64,000 bases of DNA, from positions 126,250 through 190,249 of the forward strand of contig NQMI01000015.1 of NCBI GenBank assembly GCA_002270565.1. Reading direction: 5' to 3'. This DNA comes from Stenocarpella maydis (lineage: Eukaryota; Ascomycota; Sordariomycetes; Diaporthales; Diaporthaceae). Both the position numbers and the translations under genes were made by a program. Below the pieces are notes generated by a model that saw only the letters and a list, made by a program, of their open reading frames with translations, was not told the DNA's origin and searched no databases. Positions 34,605 to 46,292 of the stretch are shown piece after piece (the first letter of the stretch is position 1; each line of letters begins with the position of its first letter).

Positions 34605-36458
34605 ATGTATACAGGTGGCTCAAGACCAACGACGCCGATGACGACAACACAACATCTCGAACTCGAATGGGATCAGGATCCAGCTCAACCTGATGGAGGA
34701 GGGTTCCTTGAATACTGGGAGATGGAAGAGGTGCACGAGGGTGTGGACGAACCCATCGACTACGAAGACTATGAGGATGATGAGCACCACCAATCTGGGT
34801 TTCTCCCGCTCCAATGGGAAGGACAACGATACCACACTCATGAATTCGGCGGCTGTGACTACCTGGAAGACTTTGAGCAGTACAGACCAGGAGGTAACCA
34901 TCCAGTCCTTCTCGGCGATCGTCTTGGGGACGACGGGCGGTTCCAAGTGTGGCATAAGCTGGGTCATGGGTCATACGGACTCGTATGGCTTTGCCGAGAT
35001 ACGCTTTTGGGAAAATTCTGTGCGGTCAAGGTCCTCCAAGCCGGCCTCTCCAAACACCACGACGAGCTGGCGGAATTGAAACTCGCTGAGCTGCTCGGAG
35101 GGGTCTCAGGTCAAGACTCATGGGAGAACCATATTGCAATGCCATGGGAAACCTTTACACAGAATGGCCCAAATGGGGAGCACCTGTGTATTGTTATGCC
35201 GGTGCTGGGGCCATCAATCACCGAGACACGAATCTACCAATGGAATAATATCCCGTTGCTGAAAGACATCTGCTTCCAGCTCGTACAGGGGATGGACTTT
35301 ATGCACAGCCGCGGGCTCTGCCACGGGGACTTTCGGCCGTCCAACATCCTCTTCAAAACGACCCTAGACGACCTTGCAGAGGAGGAGATGGAGAGGTACC
35401 TGCCCGAACCACACACCTATGCGATAGTAATGGCCGGGGAGTATGACAAAACTCGCAGCTGTGGCCCCAATGCACCAGAATATGCCGTCAAACCACTGAC
35501 CCTGGCGCTGGAGGACGAATGCATCACCACGGATATCGCAATCATTGACTTCGGAGTGTCCTTCGAGGTGGGAAAGCCAACGGCAGAGTCGGCCATCCCC
35601 GAGAAATACGCCTCGCCCGAGTGCCAACGCGAGCTAGGCTCCCAGCCTAGTATAGGCAGCGACCTCTGGGCCCTGGGCTGCACGATCACCGAAGTCCTGT
35701 GCGGTTTGACACCATGCCAGTTCGCAGGCGGCTTCAGCTTCAAGGAGCTTGAGCTCGTGCTGGGGCCGATGCCCGAGCCTTACAGGTCCAAGTTTGTCGA
35801 GTATTCTAAGCGCGGATACACAGACTATCGCATTTATGAGGCCTCAGACCCTAGTGTCCACGCGCTGTGGGACGCTCGCATGCTGGAACGGAGGAGGCAG
35901 GAGACGCGCGAAAAGCATGGGGCCGAGGACGCACTCTATAAAGTTCTCGGTCATGAGGTGTCTCAATTCCACCCTGATACGTTCAGGAAGCCGCCAAAGA
36001 CCACGAGCGCGGAGGTCCTTGCGTCCGAGGACAGAAACAAGAAGAAGCTCGTGGGGTCGAACAGCATCAGACGGCGGCTCGACCGTGCAGCAATACCCGG
36101 GGCGGTAGACCTGTTGAGACAAGTGCTCAGGTGGTTTCCTGACGACCGGGTCGCCGCCAGCAAACTGCTCGACCACGAGTGGTTCGAGGGGCGCCGCGGG
36201 CAGAAGGAGCTTGGGCGTACCAGGTCCGCCGGCCCTGCTTTTGAGGATGTCCTGATGGAAGAAACTGCCCTCCCAGCGGAGCTCAGTGTCAAGAAGGAGG
36301 ACCTCCCCCCACCGCCGCAAGTAGCTGGTGATGGTGCGGTGGTGGGGCCGCAGAGCTTGCGTCTGGATGACAACGACTTGCTGCACCATAGGCCGTTTGT
36401 ACCAAAGTCTATTTGGGGTTTCTTTCAAAGGGCCTTGTGTGTCAAGCCGCGGAATTAA
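34605..36458 (+). CDS. SRPK-like serine/threonine protein kinase
   Basis: A single exon of 617 aa from the ATG at 34605; the open frame starts six codons earlier only through a TTG. The N-terminal 90 residues are acidic (DEPIDYEDYEDDEHHQ). The linker NHPVLLGDRLGDDGRFQV leads into the kinase lobe as in fungal SRPK relatives. Kinase marks are the Gly loop LGHGSYGLVWL, the Lys in CAVKVLQA (about 140), the catalytic loop LCHGDFRPSNILF (Asp about 241), the DFG in IIDFGVSFEV (about 313), and SDLWALGCTI. HGD replaces the common HRD, as in several SR-protein-kinase-like fungal enzymes. A long insert sits between the catalytic loop and DFG. SRPK members phosphorylate SR proteins; this divergent copy may have another substrate. 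Fungi often carry many such kinases in accessory regions. Confidence 0.88.
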   Translation: MYTGGSRPTTPMTTTQHLELEWDQDPAQPDGGGFLEYWEMEEVHEGVDEPIDYEDYEDDEHHQSGFLPLQWEGQRYHTHEFGGCDYLEDFEQYRPGGNHPVLLGDRLGDDGRFQVWHKLGHGSYGLVWLCRDTLLGKFCAVKVLQAGLSKHHDELAELKLAELLGGVSGQDSWENHIAMPWETFTQNGPNGEHLCIVMPVLGPSITETRIYQWNNIPLLKDICFQLVQGMDFMHSRGLCHGDFRPSNILFKTTLDDLAEEEMERYLPEPHTYAIVMAGEYDKTRSCGPNAPEYAVKPLTLALEDECITTDIAIIDFGVSFEVGKPTAESAIPEKYASPECQRELGSQPSIGSDLWALGCTITEVLCGLTPCQFAGGFSFKELELVLGPMPEPYRSKFVEYSKRGYTDYRIYEASDPSVHALWDARMLERRRQETREKHGAEDALYKVLGHEVSQFHPDTFRKPPKTTSAEVLASEDRNKKKLVGSNSIRRRLDRAAIPGAVDLLRQVLRWFPDDRVAASKLLDHEWFEGRRGQKELGRTRSAGPAFEDVLMEETALPAELSVKKEDLPPPPQVAGDGAVVGPQSLRLDDNDLLHHRPFVPKSIWGFFQRALCVKPRN

Positions 36459-37045
36459 GGTAGGGTGGGCGTGTATTTAATGCAAACAGACCAGGGGTAA
36501 CTGCCATGCTATCTAAGTGCCTTGGAGCACTTTGAACCTCGTAACATCTGCAAGTGAGCCGGCATTCAAACCGAGATATGAATAAGAAGACGGATGTCTA
36601 GTTACACCCTGAACAGATGCAACACTTCTGGTGGATAATCACTTGGGAAAACCTCATCCCGGAAACCCGCACCGGTCGTAGTTGAGAAGGTTATACCGAG
36701 GAGCTACCATGCATCTGCGTCCACCTCGGCTGGTTCACCCGTCATCCCCGCACTGACATGCCATGGGGAAGCCCTGTAGCTGGGTGGATCTTTACCCCGG
36801 ACGGGCACTACGGGACATGATGCCCCACCACTCCACAGCATGCTGATAGCGGGGTGGATCTGCCTGAGAGGTACGGCTCATATAAATCCAGAGAGGAGAG
36901 TAAGTTCCCCGCTCTCTTGGGATGACGAAGAAACAGGACCCGAGGAGACATTGAGATAACTCCCAAGGTTAATTGTTCAGACTAAGCGTTTCAAGAGGGC
37001 ACCCTCACAGCTGACTCAACCCATCATCCATCCATCGAGGTCATC
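36459..37045. other. Intergenic, no gene seen
   Basis: Space between the kinase and SnoaL-like genes, presumably holding the promoter of the latter. No frame is supported. Confidence 0.5.
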
Positions 37046-38208
37046 ATGGAAGCAGAATTAGCCGAGCTCAAGCAGCAGGTTGCTGCCCTGTCGAAGGAGC
37101 TATCGCGAGTTTCAGGTGAGTTTGTTCATGGCCAAGCCAGCTCAAAGGGTATATAAGCCGGTAAAGAAGCGTGCTAACGCCCCCTACCCAGACGAGGCCG
37201 AGATACGCAAGATCCATTTCAAGTATGGCTACTACCTTGACAAGTGCCTCTACAACGAAGTAGTCGACATGTTTGCCGACCACCCCGATACGTACGTAGA
37301 GTTCCTCGGGTCCCGCTACCGGGGAAAAGAAGGCGTGAAGCGGCTTTACCAAGGCCGGTTCCAGAACACCTTTGTCAAGGGTCGCAATGGCCCCGTGTAC
37401 GGCTTCCTGCTGGACCACATCATGATGCAAGATATCGTGGACGTCGATTCAAGTGGCACGCACGCCTGGGTGAGAATGAGGGCGCTGATGAGTGCAGGGA
37501 CGGTAAGCGCTGAGTTTTCCCCTCTGTCTGTTCGGCTCAGGACAGTCCTACAGGGGCCTTGCTTCAAGCCGCGTGCGTGGTAACTTTAGAACCCGGCCAC
37601 TAACATGCCCCAGCACGATTCTATCAACGAGACACACCCCCGGGGACATGTTCAGTGGTGGGAAGGAGGCCTCTATGAGAATGAATACCTCAAGGAGAAC
37701 GGAGTCTGGAAGTTGTTCCGGTACCGCTACTTTCCCTTCTGGCACGCCGAGTTCGAGAGCGGGTGGAGCCACACCAAGAAGAACTAGTAAGCACCAGTTT
37801 CCTGCTATCGCCACCCTCATGTGTCATATTTTTGGATACTCCAGGGTGCATCACCCTGGGATCCATAGCAGCCCGCTAACACGTGTACCCAGCATCCCGT
37901 GGCCCAAGAAGACGTACCCAGAGGACCCGTTCGGCCCGGACGAGATCCTCGAGCAAAAGATGCTCTGGCCTGACACGCGGGTCGTCCCCTTCCATTATCC
38001 CCACCCAGTGACGGGGCGCAAGATCAACGATGACGACCTAAGGGCGCCGCACTACGGCCAGGATGTGAGCACGTCGGATAAGCCGCTGAACCTGAAGCTG
38101 CCTGATGGCCAGAAGCGCGAGGGCGCCGAGGAGGGAGTGACCGAGTCGAAGCCGGGGACCAAGATTCTGCCTGAGCTGGTCCAGAACAAGCCGGTCAATG
38201 GTGCTTGA
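37046..38208 (+). CDS. SnoaL-like (NTF2-fold) domain protein
   Basis: Four exons in phase: 37046..37115, 37192..37502, 37614..37786 and 37893..38208, giving 289 aa. The N-terminal coiled-coil-like segment (MEAELAELKQQVAALSKEL) precedes a SnoaL_4-type domain. The domain starts EAEIRKIHFKYGYYLDK and continues with EVVDMFADHPDTYVEFLG, RYRGKEGVKRLY and the His-containing GFLLDHIMMQDI. The C-terminal part (YIPWPKKTYPEDPFGPDE) is common in fungal homologues. The NTF2 fold serves cyclases, dehydratases and hydratases of small aromatic or polyketide substrates, so an enzymatic role is likely but unspecified. The next gene, same strand and about 700 bases on, is a stilbene/carotenoid cleavage oxygenase. 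Joint action on an aromatic substrate is inferred. Confidence 0.85.
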
Positions 38209-38904
38209 TTAGGAGGCCGGGATTATTCTTCTTCCGCGGTCTTTGTGAATGTCCGTGGACCACTGTGGCTATTGAGGTCTCGTATTTCCCCGGGGGGNNN
38301 NGGGGGGGGGGGGGGGCGCAGGCACATCAGCAGATAATTACTGGCTTCAGCAAGCTCCAATACATTAATGAGAAAATATACGGCCCAACCAGCTGTTTCA
38401 ATAATGTGTAATGTGCCAGGGTGGACTTACGGAAACAACCACGAGAGTTTTAGTCCAATTAGGCACTCCGGATTAAGAAACACTATAGGGCCACTCATGT
38501 ACTCCACACCGATATTGGAACTCTACCGTGAGTCCGCAGGGATATGGGCTCTATTTCTCCCCAACTGCCGCATATATCGACAAACAGACCCCGCACTGCG
38601 GGATGATCAATATCTGACAGATGGGATAGATTATCCGGCCTCCCTCAACGTAGCGCTTGCAGGCCGCTGGACATGTTCTTGTGGCGAACGATGCCGAAGT
38701 CACGGGTAGTTTACTTAACTACCCGGCCGTGGGGTTTCTTGGTGGCCCGGAGATGATGTGACTTCATCTTCGCATTCAACTATTCTGGGACTTAAAAGGT
38801 GGATGACCTCAAGCCCTGTGGTCGCTGTAGCGAACACACACGGCATCCGTCTACTGCTTCACCACAAACACTGTTGGCGTCCGCAACAAGCCCGTGACTG
38901 CGCC
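38209..38904. other. Intergenic with assembly gap
   Basis: Contains a G homopolymer interrupted by four undetermined bases at 38298-38301, showing an unresolved run. The rest is the promoter of the cleavage oxygenase; no gene is seen. Confidence 0.6.
38291..38317. repeat. Poly-G tract with N gap
   Basis: About twenty G residues flank four N positions. The true length is unknown, and frames read across it (68 codons from 38205) are meaningless. Confidence 0.95.
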
Positions 38905-40752
38905 ATGGCACACATTTACGCGATCGCGCCCGCCGTCAAAGGCTTCAAAAACTACACCAATGGCCGCCTGACAAGACCCGGCGAGGCGACCACATTCCCA
39001 AAGACCCCGGTCTTCAGCGGCATGAACAAGCCGTCGCGATTCGAGGGCGACATCTTTGACCTTGAGGTCTCGGGGACCCTACCCAAGGACATCAACGCAA
39101 CCTTCTACCGCATCCAGCCGGACCAGCGGTTCCCTCCCCTGTTCGAGGACGACGTGCACTTCAACGGCGACGGGTCTGTCACGGCGATCCGCATCTCCAA
39201 CGGCCATGCCGACTTCAAGCAGCGCTACGTGCAGACGGACCGGTACAAGGCCGAGACGGCGGCGCGGCGGAGCCTGTTTGGGCGGTACAGGAACCCCTTC
39301 ACCGACAACGAGAGCGTCAAGGGGGTCATCCGCACGGCGAGCAACACCAACATCATCTTCTGGCGGGGGGTGCTGCTCGCCACCAAGGAGGATGGCCCTC
39401 CATATGCCATGGACCCCGTGACGCTTGAGACGCTGGGCCGGTACGACTTTGACGGCCAGGTCAAGACGCCGACGTTCACTGCGCACCCCAAGTTTGACCC
39501 CGAGACGGGCGAGATGATCTGCTATGCCTACGAGGCGGGTGGAAACGGCAACGACGGCAGCAGGAGTATCGCCATGTGGACCATCGACGCGGACGGCAAG
39601 AAGACTGAGGAGGCTTTCTACGAAGCGCCGTTCGCCGGGATGATACATGACATTGGTGTTTCTAAGAATTATGTCGTCATGCCCCTAACTCCCCTTAAAG
39701 TCAACGTGGATAGGATGAAGAGGGGCGGCGAGAAGTAGAGTCAGCCCAGCCAAATACCCAAGACACACGAGCTAATGGCATCTCCAGGTTTGCGTGGGAT
39801 CCATATGAGGACCAGTGGTATGGTCTCGTGCCGAGGCGCCCTAGCGAGAGCAAAGAACCCCCCGAATGCATCTGGTTCCGGTCGGACAATGGTAAGACCC
39901 TCCTCCCCGCCCCCAGCTCTCTACTTGCTCGACGTCAAACCTAAACCCCCGTCAGCTTTCCAAGGCCACATGGCCGGCTGTTATGAGAAAGAAGATGGGC
40001 ACGTCGTGGTGGACCTCACCGTCGCCGACGGGAACGTCTTCTTCTGGTGGCCGCCCGACGAGGAGCTCACGCCCACCGAGCCCGGCAGGCTGACCAGGCG
40101 GGACAAGCTCAACAGCCCGACGACGCGGTGGATCCTCGACCCCGGTGCCAAGACCGGCACGCGCGTCAAGCCGGCCTTTGTGTGGGACACCAACGGCGAG
40201 TTCAGCCGCATCGACGACCGCTGGGTGACCAAGAAGTACAGGCACTTCTGGCAGACCAAGGTCGACGCGTCCAAGCCGTACGACTTCGAGAGGTGCGGCC
40301 CGCCGGCCGGCGGCCTGTTCAACAGCCTCGGCCACTACACGTGGGACCCGGACGACGCCCTCGCAAGCGGCACCGAGGACACGTACTTCTTCGGCCCCAC
40401 GTCGACGGTCCAGGAGCCGAGCTTCATCCCGCGGGGCGAGGGCGCCGCCGAGGGCGAGGGGTACCTGATCGCGCTCGTGAACCGGCTCGACGAGCTGCGC
40501 AACGACGTGGCCGTCTTTGACGCTCAGAACCTGGCCCAGGGCCCGCTGGCCGTGATCCACCTGCCGCTGAAGCTCAAGCTGGGCCTGCACGGCAACTTTG
40601 TCGACCACCGCGACATCGAGGCGTGGCAGAGGAGGAGGGACGCCGGCGGGGATGTCGGACCCGTCAGGGTGGCCACGGAGCCGCTGCCGTGGCAGAAGGA
40701 GCTTGCGGATGGGGCTGTGAATGGGCAGGATGGTGCTAATGGTTCGCATTGA
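38905..40752 (+). CDS. Carotenoid/stilbene cleavage oxygenase (lignostilbene dioxygenase-like)
   Basis: Three exons are read: 38905..39734, 39788..39891 and 39956..40752, giving 576 aa. RPE65/carotenoid oxygenase marks include [26 protein letters not shown] and the iron-binding His in [14 protein letters not shown]. The second His is in [16 protein letters not shown], the third in [15 protein letters not shown], and the fourth in [14 protein letters not shown] near the C-terminus. All four ligands of the non-haem iron are thus present, so activity is expected. Fungal members such as CAO-1 cleave the interphenyl double bond of stilbenes, giving two aldehydes; others cut apocarotenoids. The first intron ends AAGT/TTTGCG with an unusual GTAGAG donor but keeps frame. 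Its neighbour is the SnoaL-like gene. Confidence 0.9.
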
Positions 40753-41606
40753 CCCCGGTCTGTGTTCGGCTGATGAATATCAAGAGGCAGTGGATACGCT
40801 TGCCAAGACTCTAGATTCAGGATTCAGGGGTCATAGATCCTGGATCCAATGCCCTTCAAGGCCTGGGACTTTAGCACCAAGTTCCTCGATGTTTTCCTAA
40901 CCGTGTAGTAAGGGGTGAAAACGAACCAGATTTAATAATTTCAGAGTACCATACTTTCACATCTAATGGCCCACTCCTTGTTGGCGGGATGTGACACCCA
41001 CCGTTGACAGCTGACATGCTGGTTCTATTGTCATATATAGCACAAAGTAGCCCAACCGGGCTGTGAGGGACCTGGTGGTTTTCCAATGTCCATTCAGATG
41101 TACTTGAAGTTGGATTTCTAAGTTCGGAGGTCCACACCCTCGGGTGCACGGCCAATTGGAAATAAGCCCCAGACGCCCTTACATATCTGAGGGCTATCAA
41201 GAATGTGAAGGAAAAGTAGCAATTCAGCTGAGGTATCAAATGCGCCTGCTATGCGTGTGGGTGCTGATAGTGTAGAGGTGGATTATCGGGAGTGGTTTTT
41301 TGCTGTATGCTACCTTGGGTACTTAGGTATCTGGTTTGTTGCTTGAGACGGACTGGGTCGGCAGTTTTGTGGATGACTGTATGTTCATATTGCGCGCTCT
41401 ATATAAGCGTGAACCAGAAAAGTAAATCTATATGTGCATGCAGCCCCGAGCATGCGGTCGGGGCTTGAAAAGAGAAGGCGTACAAACATTTGAGCAAACC
41501 CGTAGGCAATTTTGCCATTCCATATCGTATGCACTGGAGCATAAAGCATTATAGCACCTCCTGGACACATGTACCCGCCCCCTCTCACCTACACGCTATG
41601 CAAAGC
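40753..41606. other. Convergent intergenic space
   Basis: Between the cleavage oxygenase (+) and the intradiol dioxygenase (-). No supported gene. Confidence 0.55.
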
Positions 41607-42738
41607 TTAAGCAGAACCCGGCTCCTTGATGTTGAAAGGGGCCTTCTGGATGTTGGCAGTGTCAATGCCCATGGTGATGTAGGCAATCATGCCGTTCTTG
41701 ATATCGACACCGTCAGCGGGGATGACACTGAAGATAGGCTCCCAGCCTTCGGTGGTAGCGTTAGCAGTGACAATGCTACCGGGCAAGAACGTGTCCTCGT
41801 CGTTCTTGACACGCGGGGTCTGGGTGTGCTGCGCATAGGGCTCCATGGCCATTAGTTCGGCGGTGAGAGACTCCTCAAAGTAAAGCTGGCCGGTGCTGAC
41901 CAGGTTACCAGAGCTGACGGTGCCGTTGGGGAACAGGGTGTAGTTGGTGAAGACCTGGCTGTGGATGTGGATCGTGCGGCCAGCGTAGAAGCCGGGGTAC
42001 ACGGTCTTCATCTCCATCATGCCCTCGTCGTTGGTCGGGTACATGCCACGGAGAAATGTCGTGTCGTCCGTGTGGATGTCCGTCTCGCCGTAGATCACAT
42101 CGGCTCTGGTCTTGTTCATGGTGGCCAGGAGGTCAGGGTACAGCAGGTTGGGGTCCAGCGCCGTGAAGGACGAGTAGGAACCTGTCGCGTTGGCGTGCCA
42201 GAGGCTGACCATCACATCTTTCAGGGGCTCGCAGGTGGCCATATCGATGACGCCAATGTCAAGGGTGAGTGGTACACCAGGCTGGCCTTCAGACATCTAG
42301 AGAGAAAACAGAGTTAGTGGTTCATCCTAGATATCTCTGACGCTGATGCTGGGCCATCGCCGGAAGGCGCAGTGAAGCCGTCCGGAAGAGCAGCTTGGTC
42401 ATTGTTGGTCAACTTACATCTGTTCTTAGAAGCTCGGATTGAGGCCACACGTATGGCCCCATGATAACGTCGGGGACCTGTACACAGGTGGCGTTCTGAA
42501 TGACATCGTAGTGGGTCTCCGCCGGAGGGATAGGCGTGATGGACCAGTCGACATCGGCCTGACGCTTCATCATGCGCTTGGAGTGGCGCTTCTTGTTGAA
42601 ACTGGCGATGCTCGGTTCGCATCTCTTTGTCAGGGCAGCTCTACGCTGGACTTCGTGGTGAGACAGTGGCTCTTCCGGGTGAGCAGAGGTGAGGCCAGAG
42701 AGAAAGCCCGCGGCGGTGACGGCAGTAGTGAACTTCAT
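41607..42738 (-). CDS. Secreted intradiol ring-cleavage dioxygenase
   Basis: Two exons on the minus strand, complement(41607..42296, 42418..42738), give 336 aa. A signal peptide (MKFTTAVTAAGFLSGLTSA) and a basic propeptide (KKRHSKRMMKR) precede the catalytic domain. Fe(III) ligands of the family are seen as Tyr in VIMGPYVWP, Tyr in TVYPGFYAGRT, and the two His in the following IHIH. LTLDIGVIDMATCEPL and SLWHANATGSYSS are further conserved. The enzyme opens catechol rings between the hydroxyls, giving muconic-acid-type products. Extracellular fungal members act on lignin- or tannin-derived catechols, and N-glycosylation sites (NATG, NYT, NGT) fit secretion. It lies tail to tail with the carotenoid/stilbene oxygenase, suggesting a local aromatic-catabolism set. 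Confidence 0.93.
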
Positions 42739-45370
42739 GTTGAACGATGGTAGTAAAGACTGGATGTGTGGCCAACAGCGACAGTGAGTGAGAGGAGGAT
42801 GCGAACAGAGCGTGGGAGTCAGAGAAAGACGAGACTGGTTTGGAGTAGTGATGCTGCTACACTTCTATGTTGAGAAGGAATCCTGACGGTATTTATACGT
42901 CTTTTGAGGCTGTAAAAGACCAGAATCGGTTCACAAAGGATCCAGAATTAACCCCGGTATTTTATCGCCATCATGCCGGCCTCTCTCTTCAGACCAGGCC
43001 ATCTGAGTATTAATTTGCCCAGGTAGGCGCCCAAAAAGCACTGCTTTCAAGTCGTCGGTCAGGAAAGGGGCAGCAAACGCCACCACGCCCCACTCGGTGT
43101 TGTTCCGGCAAGGCAAAGAAACAAACGTCACCCCCCCTTGCAGTGATCGGCATTTTCCATTTTAAGCTTGTATCGGCCAGGTCGTGTCCTTGGATATCTC
43201 CGACTTGAACTGGCTGGATCCGCTTGTCAATGCTGGGGGTAAAGATTTAGCCAACTCCGCCCCTGTGCAACTCTTGGAGCATAGGGAGCAAACTCCTTTA
43301 GAAGCAGCAGTATTTGAGTGAGATAGACATCATTGAACCTATTTCACATATGCCGGTCTCCAGCACGGTGGTAGATCACACCTAGGTACCGAGGGTCACA
43401 ATAATTCAAAACTGTATCGGTGTTCGAGCGTGTCTGAGGGAAGCACAAGCGAGCTTTTCTGCAACTAAGTATGCTCGCACCACCATGGACCGACGCTGTC
43501 AGAAGTGACTGAAATGCAGTGATTGTGGGACCCCCTGCTCGAGTATTGTACATTTATCCACTACCCGAATTACCGCGGCTATAAGTTGCGATTATACAAG
43601 TCTGCCAAGAAGATGGGCAACCCCACCGCGTGAACATCTATCTAGGTCTCCCAATAGGAGTCTCTTCATTTGCAATAAGGACCCTCCAAAATAATGGTAG
43701 GTGGAGCATGGCGACTCAAATGATAGGCAGGCTATGGGCAAGGCTGATTGATACATGCATTCTCTGGTTAGGGGACTAAAAGCTAACCAATGCATGATGT
43801 GCCCAGGTGGTCCAAGCCGGCAATGCCGTGGGCTCACGGGCTGGCCCGTGAGAGGATGTCGGATGGAAGTGGCTTCATCCAGGGCTTCCCGCTCAAAGAC
43901 GTCCACACCGCTAGTAACTTATTGGAAGGTGGTTCACAATATGTAGTGGCTCAGTTCACGTGCAAGTTGTTTTTGCGAGGTTGCAGCCGGCGTGTCTCCC
44001 TGTTGAGGACCAATGCATATCTATTCCCAGTTGATGACGTACGCTGCCAAGAACGAGTGTCCAGAGAAGGCATCGCTGGTGAGAAGTCTATGCCGGCCTT
44101 GACGACCCAGCACTTATCCCCTGTGGTGAACGCAAGGGCATCATGACTTCATAGTGTGGCTATAGGAATAGGCCTAATTTGTTATTGAGTTACTGGAACT
44201 TTCCAGGCTGTCAAAATGTCGAGTGATTATAATCAATATTTCGTTCCGGATGGGAGCAGGGTGGACGCAGGGCTGTTGATTCTGTGGATTTGTGTACACA
44301 GTACTACTATGTAATTGCTACCTAGTGGACGCACGGACAATGCTGACCTAAAAGTTTTCATGCCCATCAGATTCCTGCATCCGCTTTTTTCCCATGAAGG
44401 GCCGGATTGCGTCACCCTTTCGGTCTTGAATGTTTTTCCATTCATCTTCTCCTGAGCCCTAAATATGAATCTGTCCCAAGCCTTGGCATGGCTTGAATTA
44501 CTCAAGCTCTTGCATAACACCGGTACGTCTTCCTGCTGAGGATTTGATGCCAAGACCGGCGCGACCCGGAGCTCCAAGGGGGGCCCCGGAGGGGGTTCAA
44601 TGAGCCCGCTCCCTCAGGCGACGCGGAAGCCCGCCCTAGCCCCATAGATAAAGATATGCCTTCTGCCGCTGCCTCGCTGCCGCTGCCGCTACTTACTACT
44701 ATGTCTGCTACTACTTCTGCTGGAATTATTCAAGCCCTGCTTCTGAGTCGTTTGCGCGGCGCTTGGAAATTCTTGTTCAAATTGCGCATAACAATTTTCT
44801 GTTTCCAGATCGAGCATGGATAGAGAGTGCCAAGGCTCAAGAGTCATTTACCCTGTAAAGGTGCCCTGTTATTGCAGTGAATACCCACCTGCCCAGCTTT
44901 TCAGGACCACCCTTCCGCATTTTGCCTTCTGTCCACCTAACTAGTACAAAGATCGGGAAACCAGCTAGTACAAGCAAGTAAGCATGCAGCCTACTACAAA
45001 GCCTTATACTCTCCCTGTTTAAGCTCTAAATCACCCCGTTACAGCACCTCTCCATAGCCCTCTGGACCCTGTATAGCCTTCAAGGCCTTATAGTGGACTT
45101 GTAGCATAAGAACAGCCTAAAGGGCTGCCGTAGGGCTATAGAGGGCCCAGATGATTATCTCGAAAGGGTCAAGGCAGGCTTCAAGCTTGTTTAAGGAGTT
45201 ATCGTAAGATATAGGATATCTTCCAAGGTTTCTTTCTATTTAGTAGGTACTCCGGATCCTAGGAGTGTACTTAGAAAACCTTGCACTGAGTGGGCGGTCC
45301 TTAAAAGCTGGCCGCTCGGCGGACATTGACTCGGCTTTAATTGTTTCGTATTCCTGCTGCAACCTTCCTG

Positions 45371-45690
45371 TTACGTAGTCGAACAACACAGGCGCGCCGG
45401 CTCTTGATGTGAGCTATCGCATTCCCCAAAGAAAAAACACGCAACGAATTTGTTATCAATGCACATCTTATGCATCCACTCGTAAAGGAACTGTGTGCCA
45501 CTGAAATCGACAACCGGGACGCTATTCCCTTTCTTGCCGTTGTTCCAAGACTTCTGGATCGCGTCCCGGTCTTTCAAGATGTGCAAGATGTGATCATTCC
45601 CCCAGAAGATCCGGTAGACCTCGGCTACGCGGATAATGGGATTAAGAACGAAACCAGCCAGAAGGTTAGGTAGGGTACTTATGAGCCCCT
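45371..45690 (-). pseudogene. Unrecognised gene fragment
   Basis: An open minus-strand stretch reads LAGFVLNPIIRVAEVYRIF, then HILHILKDRDAIQKSWNN and QFLYEWMHKMCIDNKFV. The composition looks protein-like. There is no good start codon, no splice partners, and it stops at 45371. It may be a relic of a gene from the adjacent polyketide cluster or an unrelated one; I cannot name it. Confidence 0.25.
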
Positions 45691-45904
45691 TATTTATCCA
45701 AGGTCTCCATCAGTGATGACAAGACGGATAACGTTTATCTCTTGATTTGCTACCCGTCCCGAATAATCTATGAACGGAATCTTGCCATTCTCTACTGCTT
45801 AGATGGTCCGCTAAAGTTCTTGGCCTCTGATTGGTAATAATGTCTGTCGATTGGACTGTGATAGAACCCTAACTTAGAGGGCTCAAAGGGCACTCTCTCT
45901 CTCC

Positions 45905-46095
45905 CTCTAAGTATATGAGGGTCCATCCTCTGGGTATGTGGAAGGCGCTTCCTCTGGGTATGTAAGGGCCCTTTCTCTAGGTGTGGAGGGTTCTTGCTCA
46001 AGGTATATAGAGGCCCCTCCTCCGAATACATAGAGGGCTCTCCTCTGGGAATGTGAAGGGCTTTTTCTTTGGGTATGTAGAGGGCCTTACTGGGT
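45905..46095. repeat. Degenerate ~30-base tandem repeat
   Basis: Six or so imperfect copies of a unit like CCTCTGGGTATGTAGAGGG with alternate endings (GGCCTT, GGGCTT). Copies differ at several bases and small indels shift the period. Confidence 0.7.
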
Positions 46096-46292
46096 GGTGT
46101 GGAGTGGATTTACTGGAGGAGTGAGCGGAGTTAGTGATGAGGGTAACTTGAGAGGAATATCGATGGTTTCGGGATTTATGTACCCATTTATTTATAAATA
46201 AAGAACGTTTTATACAAGCCATACATTGAAGGCTATACCTAAGAATAAAGGCGGATTTTGGATATATAGATGATTAGAATTCCTCCTTAAAT

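Larger units (their letters stand above)
42739..46292. other. Repeat-rich desert
   Basis: Over three kilobases with no solid gene. It holds decayed, Pro/Ala/Leu-word-rich stretches at 44580-45300 that look like degenerate repeat or transposon sequence. It also holds a gene fragment at 45371-45690 and a degenerate tandem repeat at 45905-46095. Confidence 0.5.

Noticed and set aside
39952..40749. 265-codon minus-strand frame
   Set aside because: Shadow of the carotenoid/stilbene oxygenase exon 3.
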